Shown here: piece by piece, positions 12,601 to 24,849 of the stretch
Position numbering within the stretch: the first letter of the stretch is position 1
Layout: every line of letters begins with the position of its first letter
Origin: Solenopsis invicta
Lineage: Eukaryota; Arthropoda; Insecta; Hymenoptera; Formicidae
Length of the DNA: 64,000 nucleotides
Assembly (NCBI RefSeq): GCF_016802725.1
Contig: NC_052664.1
Coordinates: 27,607,275 to 27,671,274 of the forward strand
Direction: 5' to 3'
Translations under genes and position numbers: made by a program
Notes under the pieces: model-generated
What the model was told of the DNA's origin: nothing
The model's input: only the letters and a program-made list of their open reading frames with translations
Databases searched by the model: none

Positions 12601-15600
12601 GAAGCTTCGTGTTTTGCTGTGTGATATCCGGAGTTTATTTCGTGCCCTCTCATTCTACCAAAATGAGGCACGCCGCGGAAATTAAACTCGAGAATAATGA
12701 GTTAATTTGAGCCCGCGATTAGTTAACTCCACTTCTGCCCCGATGTGGACGCCCGACTAGTTTCGCGCGCGGAATTGCATCGAATTTTTCAAAAGCAGTA
12801 AACGCCCGTGGCAGAAATTAAATGATGCGATATAATGATAAAAAGATTATAATTATTCGAACTTTATTTCAATTACACATCGCCATTCTACTGTGGAGAA
12901 ATAATTTATGCACTAGTTCGCGTTAAAACGTTTTTATTGAAAGCATGGAATTTTAAATATCTTGCGATTGTAAACCGTTGTAGATAGATATAAATTATTA
13001 ATTAAAAGAATCAAACGATGAATGCAAAATTATTAACATAAAGAAAAAAAAATAATAAAAATAGCTTTTTCTTTTAATTTAGAGAGAGAGAGAAAGAAAG
13101 AGAGAGATTTTGATTATAATTTCTAAGAAATATTTCTAAGAAAGATACAAATCTGGAATTTAAAGCATTTAAGCATAGATTGTATTATTATATGGTTCAG
13201 ATAGCTTAATATTATTATTCAATACAGACTCTCTTGAGTTTGTGATTATATCGACGTTTTGCAAGCATCTTAGGAAGTTAATATTAAGGCAACGAAGTAT
13301 CTTCCACGCTGCCGCGCTCAACTCAAGCCCACATGCGTAGAATATTTCGGCGCTACCTTCATTATTCTACGCCTGCTTACGTCAGTTACAAGAATGCGAA
13401 ATCTTTGTTGAAGGAGCCGCGTGATTCGGGAAACTTGTCGACAAAGCAACATTCCGAAAATTCCACCTCGCAAAATTTCGTTTCGCGTGGACCTCCTTTC
13501 GCGTTCGTTGCGATCAGAAGTTGAAGAAGGGTCGGAGGAGGGCAACCACCGTTACGGCGCACGCAAGGAGTTAATTAGGTCCCGAAGTAATCCTTTGTTT
13601 CATTTTAGTTAATGGAACTGCGGCTGTAATGGAATCTGATAAACAAAAGCGTGTATTATATTAACGCGGAACTAATCGCGAAATATCGTGCTTTCGTCAA
13701 AGATGAAACAAGTATTGCCGACCGTGTTATTGTTATCGTAATTGTCATTGCATGTAGTGGTCGAGAATGCAATTGTCGCGATAATTCATCAGCGAATGCA
13801 TTGTCGACAATAGCTAAAATTATGTTTATATATACAAGACTATATCGATCGGGAACTATTTTAGGGACAGATTCGATTTGACAATTTTTACGCAAATGTA
13901 TTTGTGATTATCGTTCTTGTAATTTCTTGTAATTTTTAATATATCTTAAAGTTCTATTAAACAAAAATAAATTAGAGCAATTTAAAGTTCTCGTGAAGAA
14001 ACAATTGATTTTATTTTTTGTTCGTCAAATTTTTTCAAAAATTTACTCACAAAAGCTTTTCGAAACTAAGAAGAGATATTCTAATGGGATAAAACGCATA
14101 GACTCTTAAATCCCTCGGGCGTTTGCAGAATCTAAAAATCTTAAAATCTATTAAAGTTGGAGTATTAATTTCAAACTATTGAGAGTTAAGAAACACAAGA
14201 GATTAATTAAAAGAATTGCGAGAGAAATATTAAAGGAACATAGGATGATAAAACCATCAAAGAAAGTTCTCGACGTTCTTCACTTTTGAATAAAATTTTA
14301 TACGAAACGTCACCCTTGCTTACAAGAGAAAATACCCCTTGAGAAATAGCCATAAAAACATTTATGATAATGGTGTGAGATGCACGTATTTTTGCATATC
14401 TCATATCGAATTGCGAATGAGCAAGAAAGCGCGGCTGCGTAAATCTCCGTAAAGCTACAACATTTATTACGAAAGATCGCAGCCTTCTCGTTGAAAAATA
14501 GCGATAAGCCCGGCAATCATCCTTGGTGTTAACCTCATGTCTTAATCCACGGTTTCTGACTTGTAAAATTGTTCTACGGACACTGCACATAATAAGTGCT
14601 ACAAAATTACATAACTGCCCGTTGAGAACTCAGTTCCATAAAGAAATCCAAGATTTAATATCGCATTTACATACAACTCGCCATCGCTGGTTTGGCCTTC
14701 GAGAGAAAATGACGGTTACGTACGAGGTGCAAATTATCCGCGGATCTTGTATCTAGCGTGCAACGCGGTGCTTCCGCCTGGGGTCTCGTGAAAAAAACCG
14801 GGAAGCGATTTTTTTGTGCGAGCTCACGGTAACCGTCTATACTCGTTAATCACCCTCTTCTTCGCGAGTCAAACAATTCACGTAAACGGCGAAGGCCGAT
14901 AATTAAAGCTGCGGCAGATAAATGTTAAGGGACCGTAAGAGCACTCATGGTCCTTGAAATGTGGCTCTTCAGCTCAGCCGTGTACACGCGTCTTTAATTA
15001 AAGCTTATCCGCTTCGTTTTTCGTAAAGCCGATAAATAATTGTTTGCGAAGGCAGCCGACGCGGACGAACGGCCGTGCTACACTTACACGCGTTCCTTTT
15101 AATTTTCCCCTATTCCATTACGTCTAATTCGTTCGTGTTGCAACATCGAATTCGTCGACGACGGCGGATATATCGCGGGAAGGTGGAAGAGATGGGGCGC
15201 GGGGCGCCGGAGGGGCGAAGAAAATGAGAGAACTAATTCTACTTTTAATTTCTTGAGATTTCAACTCCGCCGAGAGGCGGCCGCGGAATCGATAGCACCC
15301 TGCCATTTTTGCTTCATATCGGATTGGCCGTAATTAAAAGAGATTCCTGACCACCCCCGCGATGTTTTTCTGAAATAAAATCGCAGCTGGTCTCGTACAC
15401 CGAGCACATTTGTCCGTCTAACTTGTTCTTACGTATAGCCGGATCCCGCAAGAAGTGTGCTTTCCCATTTATAACGGATTTAAACTTGGCAAATACTTTC
15501 TGATTTATGCCCAATTTAATCTTTACCTGTACAAGCTTATTGTTTAATTGAAATTTAATGCAAACTTTCGAAAAAATTTATATCCCAGCGTAATCTCAGC

Positions 15601-16270
15601 GAGAAATTTATTTGCGCCATTTTAGAGAAAAGTCATCTCTACGAAGAATGAGATTTATATCGAATTTAATAATAAATTAATAATCGTATAATATAATTAT
15701 GTTTTCATAAAAATGATAATTTCTTGTCACAGAAAACGAAATTTAGATCAATTATTTCTCTTGTGCTTACGAATGATTCGCTGACAGAATAACAAATGGT
15801 AGTTAATCAAAGGATTCGGCACGCTGCAGGGAGCCTGCTGCTATACGTCTAGCTTCACAATATCGCGCGGGCATGTCCAATGAACAAACACGGTATAAAG
15901 CGATATTCCATCCTTTCGTCTCCTCGGAGATTTAAGACTACAGCGTGCTACTGCAATACGTCCGCGGAGGGTTCTCGTATCTTCCTAAAGTTAAAATACG
16001 AGAAACGGAAGTGTACTAGTATTTCTAGCGTGTACTAGTTGTGCAAGTAATCTCGAGATTTGCATGAATCCTATGCTTTCGCGGCGTCGACACGTGTTAC
16101 GGATATGCGACAAGAGCGCAAAGGATATTACATCCGCGCGAAACATGGAGGGAATGGTTCCGTCGCAGTTTGCGCGGACGAATTGTTCTTATCTTTCCGC
16201 GGCCCCTCATCGCTGAGAAATATTGCGCCACGTGGCGATACACGCGTACGCTAATTGCATATATAAATTC
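9666..16270. other. Long noncoding stretch
   Basis: No supported gene. Contents are GA-rich tracts at about 10334-10362 and 13081-13107, an AT dinucleotide run near 12260, and CpG-rich patches at about 13310-13560 and 14760-15310. Open frames such as those at 14207-14590 show no domain, compositional signature or splice context. Confidence 0.45.
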
Positions 16271-16645
16271 GGGTTGGGAAGTAACGCGTTACTCGTAACG
16301 CTATCATCGTTCCTACTTTTGGATAACACTCGTCACTTTTTTTGTCTGTAATGTCGCTCAATACTGAATTATATACGAAATATATGCGTATGTAATCAAA
16401 ATTACTATCAATTTTGTATTAAACTCGTTAAACAGCAATGTAGACAATTAGATGTCACTCTAAAAAAAAATATATATATGATATAATAAAGATTTCGTGA
16501 AAAAAGTAACGAATCGTTACTTCCTAAGTAATGGTAACAATGCGTTATTTTTTAAAATTACCAACGAATAACAACAAGTTGTTTTTTACAAAAAGTAACA
16601 ATAATGTGGTAACGCGTTACTTTTGTAAAGTAATGTTTCCAAATT
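16271..16645. mobile_element. Degenerate hAT-like element with GTAACGCGTTAC ends, copy 1
   Basis: The left side has TTGGGAAGTAACGCGTTACT. The right side, inverted, has TTTGGAAACATTACTTT and then AAAAGTAACGCGTTAC. Terminal inverted repeats built on GGGAAGTAACGCGTTACT are familiar from animal hAT transposons. No transposase frame remains and no clear 8 bp duplication was found, so the class assignment is tentative. A related fragment lies at 47235-47414. Confidence 0.4.
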
Positions 16646-17567
16646 TGGTACAAATCATATGATAAGATGTAACAATATGTGTTATACGTAATTTATCTCC
16701 CCCGATTTCTCCGGCATAAATTTAATTTCCTCCCCAGCCTCGTCACGCAATTTGGAGAGCACGGTTCTCAGAGCAAGATCCTTTTCCTCTATCGCGGCTT
16801 ATTCCCGTAAATTAGCCGATTTCGCAAATCTACTGGGACGCTGGCACCATCCGTTGCCAGCTCGTAGCTTTCGGTACTTCACATCTCGACGCTTGAGCTA
16901 AGTTTCCCGGATTCGACCGTTCGCATATTCAAATGCACAAACAGACACAAATCGAAATCAATATATCGTTCCTGCCATTCGTTCGCGCTGCACCGCGCGT
17001 TGCTACGTGCCTCGCTACACGTGTTTTCCTGTTTGCATCCGCTTATAGATCCCGCTCGCGCCAAGTGCTGTCTCAGGCTTAATTAGAAGCATTAATATGG
17101 ATAAACCGAAAACCCTTCCACCATCGAAATTCCCCTCCCGGGCCATCCTAAAGGATTTGCATGTTGGCCGCCTGCCGACGCGAGCGAAGACGCCCGCCTT
17201 CCCTCCTCCTTCTTCACCCCCTCGACGTTGGATTTCCACCTGCTTTCCTTCCTTTTCGACACAAGGCCCGGATTTAGTTTAAGACCCCGTGGATTATACT
17301 GCCGTGGATTTTGGCGCTTCCAGTGTCCATATTGTGTCTGACGAAGGAGTTACGGGGACGTGTTACGGTGTTATCGCGCCATGTTACGATGGCAATTACG
17401 GCGGCGAGAAAATAATTTATCTCCTTTAAGTAGTTTTTCGCAAATACGATAACGGGGTGAAGGCATGTACGAGAGCATCGCCGTAATGACTTTAGAATTT
17501 TAGGGATTTGAACAACTATAGCATTTGTTTCTCTATCGATTTGTACAGAGGCAATCACGAATACGTT
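16646..17567. other. Noncoding DNA
   Basis: No supported gene. The pyrimidine-rich block at 17100-17260 opens frames on both strands by composition alone. Confidence 0.4.
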
Positions 17568-17795
17568 CACGGAAAGAACAATTTTATTAAAAGCACCTAA
17601 AAATTTAGCTAGATAATTTTATGTTAAACCATGAAAAGAATTATGTAGAACGCTCAAACACGTAATAATGTTGCATCAAACAGTTTTGACATTCCAGCAA
17701 GCAAGTTAAACAGCCGATACAATTTTCGAACTTTTTTCGATAGTTCAACATGATTATTTTCAGATCTGTACTTTAGCAAAATTGTTCTGTCCGCG
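17568..17795. mobile_element. MITE copy B (CACRGAAAGAAC family)
   Basis: Begins CACGGAAAGAACAATTTTATTAAA and ends, inverted, CGCGGACAGAACAATTTTGCTAAAG. Length is 228 bp. The internal words TTTTGACATTCCAGCAA and TTATTTTCAGATCTGTA are shared with the other copies. It is noncoding. Confidence 0.6.
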
Positions 17796-19295
17796 TTTCT
17801 TTATCGCGCTGCATTTCCAGCTTGTCTGATCTGGAAAAAGCGATGTAACACGTCGCAGTTAATGGAAACCTGGGACGCGCGTCGACTCGCGATGCCACCG
17901 TAAAAGGGACGTCTTAAAGAGGCGGATCAATCTGTCGAAACGACGAGGCGTGCAACGACGTCTAATTGATCTTCCGACGAGAACAGCCGCAGATGTCGTC
18001 GCGAACGCATCTGCGCCGCGTGCGCGTACGGCTAATTAACCGAGTCAGAGCGCTAGGTGGTCGTAAATACGCGCAAATGGACCGTGTCACGATTGTACGC
18101 ACACACATCAAACGCAAAATTGCTGCGATTGTCACGATTCAGCCGGCACGCTCTATCCGTGTTTAGCGGGCGATCCGTTAAAACGTCGGTACGAGATCGA
18201 TGCCCTGCGAGAGAGCGACGAAACGCGCTTATCGACGAGTTGCCACTATCGTAATAATCGCCAGCGATATATCGTTCCCGTGGATGTAACTACGACAATA
18301 TCTTCTGAGATTTATGATGTGCGGGTCGTTTATGATGCCTTGGGACTGATGGCAGCTCGGAGAGATAATTCGTGGCCGAGGAGAATGAACACTGGAGCCG
18401 TAATGAGGCAGTACACGTTATGTTATCGAGCCATCTTTCATCCCCTGATTAATTTCACATCCCCATGACAGGAACATCGACCGTATAACGATTTCATAAT
18501 TGGCGAACGCGCGTATAAAAAGGTTTTCTAAAGATCATCTTTGAGAACACAAAACAGAACAACCTTCTTCCTTTCGTAAATTGTAGTTGTAGTCTTTAAT
18601 AGAACGTTTCGTTAAAAGCTTCAGTTGCTGAACCAGCAAATAATTATGTCATGTTTGTCTCGTTGAATCCAATTGATCAATACCGAAAATCGTAGACTAA
18701 ATGACAAAAGAGTTTTATCAGTTCTTTTTTTATGTAGCTAAAGAAGAACGTTTTGAACTATACCTTTCTATCGTTCTCCTATTCTATTCGCGCGCAGCTT
18801 TCGAAAACGCTGCAGTATTGTTGACCCAATGGGAGCGGGAGATATTGTTTTCATGAAAAAAAATGGCAGGAAAGGGAAAAACGCGACGCGAGACCGTCGC
18901 CTAAAATCACTCTCGATGTATCCAGTGATCCGCCTAACGCAACGATAACGACGAATCGACGAGAATAGAGATAACAACAATCCGACGGGACTTACGAATC
19001 CGCTTAATGATTGGCTGCACTTATCTGACCTGATTTCTCAAGCCAAGAGCACTCAAGCCAATTGTATTCTTCGATAGCAGGAGACGGCGCACGAGCGCTA
19101 CTGCAATCGTGGCAATCAATCGGATTACTTCTTTTCTTCGTCGTACCAAGCGTAATCGCAACGGATTCCGCAATCCTAAGACGCTGCTTATGAATTGCTT
19201 CTGCGTGAGTGAACTGCCAACTGCGTCCACTCTCGCATACGCGCGCGTATGCTATTTGAATTACATTTCTATAAATCTTTCTTCCAGGTGTTCCT
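17796..19295. other. Noncoding DNA
   Basis: No supported gene. CpG-rich near 17860-18260. A 19-base word at 19104-19122 is repeated exactly at 20672-20690. Confidence 0.4.
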
Positions 19296-19692
19296 TAAAT
19301 ATATCGGTAAAATTACAGCTACAGCAACATACGCGATAAACGTGTACAATTGATTCAATTTCACAGCAACACGTTATTTTTGTTATTACTCCTAGAACGT
19401 TTGAGACTAAGAATCTATATGTCACCACTTTGAAAATGGGTTAATATTGTTTAAAACGATCATGTTTTGTTCATTTAGATTCATATCAACGTTAAATATA
19501 TCGGTAAATCGTAACGCAGACGTAACGAACGTGTACAAGTAATTTAATTTCCGTTCATATCACGGAATTTTTGCTATTATTACCGTTATAAAGTTTAGAA
19601 TTCAAAATTCATGTTATTACTTTTAGAAGGAGTTAATATGGTTCAAGACAATCGGATTCTATTTATAAAATTTTGATATTATCAACGTTAAA
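19296..19692. repeat. Diverged tandem duplication, two ~200 bp units
   Basis: Each unit opens with TAAATATATCGGTAAA (about 19297 and 19494). Matching landmarks follow in order: AACGTGTACAA, a TTTTTG.TATTA block, a GGGTTAATAT or GGAGTTAATATGG block, and a closing TCAACGTTAAA. Divergence is high, so the duplication is old. It is noncoding. Confidence 0.5.
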
Positions 19693-22600
19693 TAATTCTC
19701 ACAATAAAAAATATAACCAACACAAAATCCAATAAGCGAAATCGGATCGTTTTCGATAATATTAATCCAGTTTTGTGAAAAAAGAGTTTGATAATAATAA
19801 TCAAGTTTAGATAATAGTTATCAAGCTTTGGTGAAATAGTTTCAATGAAATATACAGTCAACATTATTAGACCATCTAATAATATCTAGTGACCGTTTAA
19901 TAATCGTTTAGTAACCGATTACTATGTCTTATTACTATGTTTCATTACTATTAATGTAATTAATAAACATTATTAAACATTTGGTTATGTTAATCAAATA
20001 TTTATTAAAAATTATTTCATCAAAGTTTAATTATTATTATCAAAATCTTCTTTTCAGCGCTTTAAAATAGTAACGTGTAAATACTTAGTCCTACATTTTC
20101 CGACGGTAGTATAAATACACATTGTGAACGACGTTAATTACAATAGTTTCTTACACTTATCGATAGCAATCTGTAGTTTACGTGTCACTGCACTAAAACT
20201 CCATTTCCAACATGCGCTCAATACGTACTAATTTCTTCATTTCCAGTTAATTATCAAATAAAGTTATCCTTCAAGATGCGCATCGCTCCATGTAGAGTAA
20301 TCTAATACTCGAGAAATCGACGAGAAACGATTCAGTTCTCGCGAAAACTACGTTTAACGCGTACGTGACCCGAATTATCGACATTTGGCCACCCAAAAGA
20401 CTCGAGAAATATCCTTTTCGTTAGCCCGTAAATATTAAGACTTTTCTACGTTGAAATGAGTCACGAGTGATGAATATTCCGGACACTAAGCGTAATTCGA
20501 TTAGTCTGTGCTAGGCGCCGACGGCGAGGCAGTTAATGGGCTTTTAGAGAACTCGCGATCATCGAGACTTTTCGCGAGAAGGCAAACAGGGCGAAATAAG
20601 TCGTATCGTATCGAAGGATGGCGCATTGTGTTTCTGGAGTAAATCGGGAAGGAGGATCCCAAGAGCCGCCACAATCGTGGCAATCAATCGCGTTCCCTTT
20701 TCGCCGCCTCTTTGTGCAATCAGAGCGCGCTTCATGCCCGGTCGGCTCTTCCCCGGATACGGTTTCTTCCGCCAACATGTCTCGCGGTTCTCGCGGCACT
20801 ACCGAAGAGCCGGAGGGTTGGGGATTTCCCGGGGATCTTGGTTGGCTAGATGGTTGCTGGACCAGCGTCGCGGCCGACCGACGTGCCAAAACTGCGAAAC
20901 GACAGTTTCTCGATCCGTTGGGAAGACCGTCGTGATCGCCCGAAAAAAAATAGAGAGAGAGAGAGAGAGGGAGAAAAAGGGAACGAAAAGTTTCGCCCCA
21001 AGAGGAGACGGTCATTCGATGAAAACTAATCTGCTCCTGCTTTCACAAGGTGGCAAGTTACGGCATGGATTTTGCTTGTCAGAGAGAAGAATCGAGATGC
21101 TTCCATCTAGAGGCATTTGCATGGGTTAGTTCATCTCCGAGAAAGAGAGAGAGAAGTTCCCGAACTTTTCGACTTCACCCCTTGACGACGTCTCAAAAAC
21201 TCTTGCGCTTCGTCGATCTCTTTGATAAAAATTCGACTCCTTTGACAGATTTTGCATGATGTTTTTTATGCTAATTGCAAAGAGACTTTATTTCGAGAAA
21301 CTTTCTATCCGATATTTAATCGACGAGATATCCAAAAGTTCTAAAATTGTAAAATGTCTAACGAGAACGAACGAGATTTTTGCTCGGACAGACCCAAATT
21401 AGTCAAACAATTTTCAAATAACGGTGAATGATCGCTGCAACTATCTACTTGACACAACCTACATTCACCTCTCCATTGTGTTCTAATGCTTCTTCTTGGT
21501 TTGTGTTTTCGTAGTCGGATAACCGCAAACGCCGGCGTTAATTTACCAAATTCAGGCTAGACAATGGGCAGCTCGTTTAGGATCATGCGGGAAGAACAAT
21601 AGCACTTAGTCGACGATGAGGCTGGAAGCAGCTTGTCTGTTTAACCTTCTAGTTATATGCACGTATGTACTGTACATGCATATATAAACTGTGGAACATG
21701 AGTACCCATGCCCTCGTAAAGTAATTATGAGTGTATATTACTATCCGTCAATGTTTGTTAATTAAACATTATTGAATAAGCAATCTTATAAGCGATCAAG
21801 GGAGATTTAATGTTATCAGAAATGTGTTACACGTTTTAAGTAACTACTTATTGCTTTTCTTTCTCGTAGATACGATTTTCATTCAACTATTTCTTTTTTT
21901 TTTTCTTTCGTTTTTGAGAATCACATAGTTTGCACCGGCTAGCTCGTTTGAGTTAATTAAGAATAAGTATTAAAGAATATTTAAATTAGATGAATTAAAT
22001 TTGCATGTAATTTTTAAAAAAAGTAATAAAATTTCGTTTTACACTTTACCAACGTCAGCATCATCTTGGAAAATATACATTGCTTTCTAAATAATATACA
22101 AAAACATTTTCCCCGATAAGAAAAACAAACAGTCGGTCGTTTACGAGCACACTTTATTTGCGTGTACGCGTAGCGAGTGTTCGATAAAAGAGAGATAGCC
22201 GTAATCTTGACTTCCATCACGTTTTTCAAACGTTTAACTTTTCCGATTTTCCACGACAATAAAACTCGTGTTATCTCCCGCGTGAAAATCACCGCGCGAC
22301 ACCGCTTTTCCATGCTGTCTTTTATTATTCGTCCGTAGAGTGCACGGGGATTGTGTACTGATAAGTTTGTATAAATGCGACACTTTGAATATGTCGCGAG
22401 CCGCGAGCTCCATTGTAATCTCGTTGTCGCATTGCATTCAAAACTCCGGACATTCCCGTTCGTCGCTTGCGCTGAAATGCACTTTTGATAAGAGTTCAAA
22501 GCTCGCCCCCCCCCCCCCCCATCTCACCGCGCCATTCTCGTGAAAGGTAGACGTCGCCGATCCAAAGAACTCCCCGGCTCGCTCGTGCGAGTTGAATGGA

Positions 22601-23491
22601 ACCGCCGACTATAGGTGCTATCATTCGCGACGATTGTGGGATACTTTCAAGTGCGTTGAAATTTTTTACAATGTCTATTGATTCTCTCCCACGGACTAGT
22701 AGCATCTCATTCACGAATGCTGCGCGCATCGCCCGAACGAATAATTAAGAACGTTATATTTGTCCAATTATTATTAAAGAGAGAATGGGAGGAAAAAAGA
22801 AATTTTTTTTATTTCACAATTTGTCGAATGGTCGAGGAGGAAATCTCTCTTGTGTTTGAATAAGTTTCGCTAGATTTTCATCGTTTGCGGCATCTCTGTG
22901 TACGCAATAAAAAAAATCTACGGAAGGGGTATTGATTTATGGAGCTGAGAATTTGTGAAATCAAGGCACCGTGGAATTAAGGATTCCCGAAACACAGTAT
23001 CCCCGATGTTCCCAGGATTTATGAAAGCAAGGACTACAGCTAGGAACCAAGGATCCGTGGAATGAAGGAGCTGCGAAACCAAAGATTTATAGTATACCGC
23101 CTGTGTACTTTACGCGGGGTACATTTTTCTCATTTTGCGCGAATGTGATTTACTCGACGGTTTTGCGAGAAGTCATTAGCCGTGCAACGAATGGCGAATC
23201 GTTTACGCAGAACGAAATAAAGGAGGCGAGTGGGTCCCGAGTGAGAAAAACGCGCGTTTCCGCCCCAGAAACTTTATAAACAGTGCGCGAGATTTAATTA
23301 TTGCCGATCAAATTCTCGAGGGGAACAATTAATTCCGCGATCAGTGACGCGGCGCTTCTATTTACGGGAGCTGCGTGATTTCCCTCTTAAGAGGCCGTAA
23401 TTAGAATTGTTCGTGTTTGTAGCGACAGTTTATTCTTGCTACAGTCTCGCGCAGCTATGAACGCGCTAAATATAGAAGCAGTTACTTCACA
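19693..23491. other. Noncoding DNA with a GC-rich patch
   Basis: No supported gene. A CpG- and GC-rich block at 20500-21130 has open frames on both strands, up to 160 residues on minus and 167 on plus, without domains. Other contents are (GA)n at about 20951-20969 and a run of 15 C at 22506-22520. Confidence 0.4.
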
Positions 23492-23495
23492 TTAA

Positions 23496-24005
23496 GGATG
23501 TATCGGACATGCAGTTCCTGCAAAGTACATAAAATTGAAAATGTGTTTAATATTAACTTCAAATAAACTATATACGTATGAAAGTTGTAAGATTATATTT
23601 ATATAGTTTATTCACTTTATTTGTTACCAAAAATTAAATTATTTTTTAACATTAAAAAAGATTTCAATTTTTTGTGTATTTTAAGTATACAAGATGATTT
23701 ATACAAAGTTTTATCGTGATTGTCTATTTAGTTAATTTTGTAAATAAATAAATTTTGTTTATTTTACACTGATCTATGCATCGCAATGGTACATAAAATT
23801 ATCTTTAACGTTTAAAGTATTTAAATAAAAAAAATTCAGATTTTTTTCATTATTTCATTGTTAATTATATTTTTATTAAAGCTTATTTTTTATCCAGATA
23901 GAAAAATGTCGTCAAATTTTTTCTACTACTTTCAAATGCAACATAAAACAATTTGTAATTTTTTCATAATTTTCTTAATATTTTGAGAAACGTCCTTATA
24001 CATCC
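23496..24005. mobile_element. 510 bp nonautonomous DNA transposon with TTAA target duplication
   Basis: TTAA at 23492-23495 and again at 24006-24009 flank inverted ends GGATGTATCGGAC and GTCCTTATACATCC. Duplicated TTAA is the target-site signature of piggyBac and Kolobok transposons. The interior is AT-rich and noncoding, so it depends on an enzyme made elsewhere. Confidence 0.6.
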
Positions 24006-24009
24006 TTAA

Positions 24010-24849
24010 CACTCAACTGTGATTCTAATAATTTTTTTTTAGAGAAAGCTAAATTTTAATTCAAAGAGATCTACATTTTTTAAGGAAATGTATTACACAA
24101 ATCTTTTACAATCTTATCTATAATTTATTTTCAATATTTTCAATAGAGACAGATAAAAACGGAACAAAAGATTCGATAAATATGTGCTTTATCAGTGGGA
24201 AAAAAGTTTTTGTAAACGTACGTGCTAAATCATATTTTTCCTCTCTCTGATCTACATCCTCTGATATAATCTTCACTTACAGCCCGTTCTCCCATTCCTG
24301 GCTTTTCCGTCGTTCTGCAGAAACGACGGGGATGTTATTAAAATTTTCTCACTATCGATGGAATTTCAATAACGACTGTCAAAGCAGCTGTCGCCGGGTG
24401 CATTAATTCCGTGACGACGGGAAAGTTGCGCGTACCGAATCGTAGTAATCCGTGAACGGTCGCGTCGCGAAAAATCACGTCGTCGTCCTGAAACGAAGCT
24501 GGAAACGTGCCGTAGACGGAGACATGCGTCTCCTCCCGGGACGCGGCATTTCTAAGCGCTATCGCAAATGTAAGATAACGTGCCGGCTAGCGAATACCAG
24601 TGAATACCGAAGGTAAAACCCGACAAGGCACGGATGCGCGTTGTTACACGAAGCTTGTTATCATGCAGATAATACTAGTGAACTCACTAGTCGTGATACT
24701 TTATCATTTTGCGTAATAAGTATTTTTACGCGTTTTTTAAATGTATCTCTCCTTTAACAACGTAATATTTTAAAAAGAACGAGAGATATGCAAAGCTAGA
24801 TAATATAATAATAATAATAATAATCGTTATGTAAGAAAACGAATAAGGG
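24010..24849. other. Noncoding DNA
   Basis: No supported gene. A CpG-rich patch lies at 24290-24660, and an (AAT)n run of about seven units at 24802-24823. Confidence 0.4.

Noticed and set aside
20533..21129. 160-167 codon frames on opposite strands
   Set aside because: Same stretch open both ways, includes a GA repeat, and no recognisable domain or splice context.
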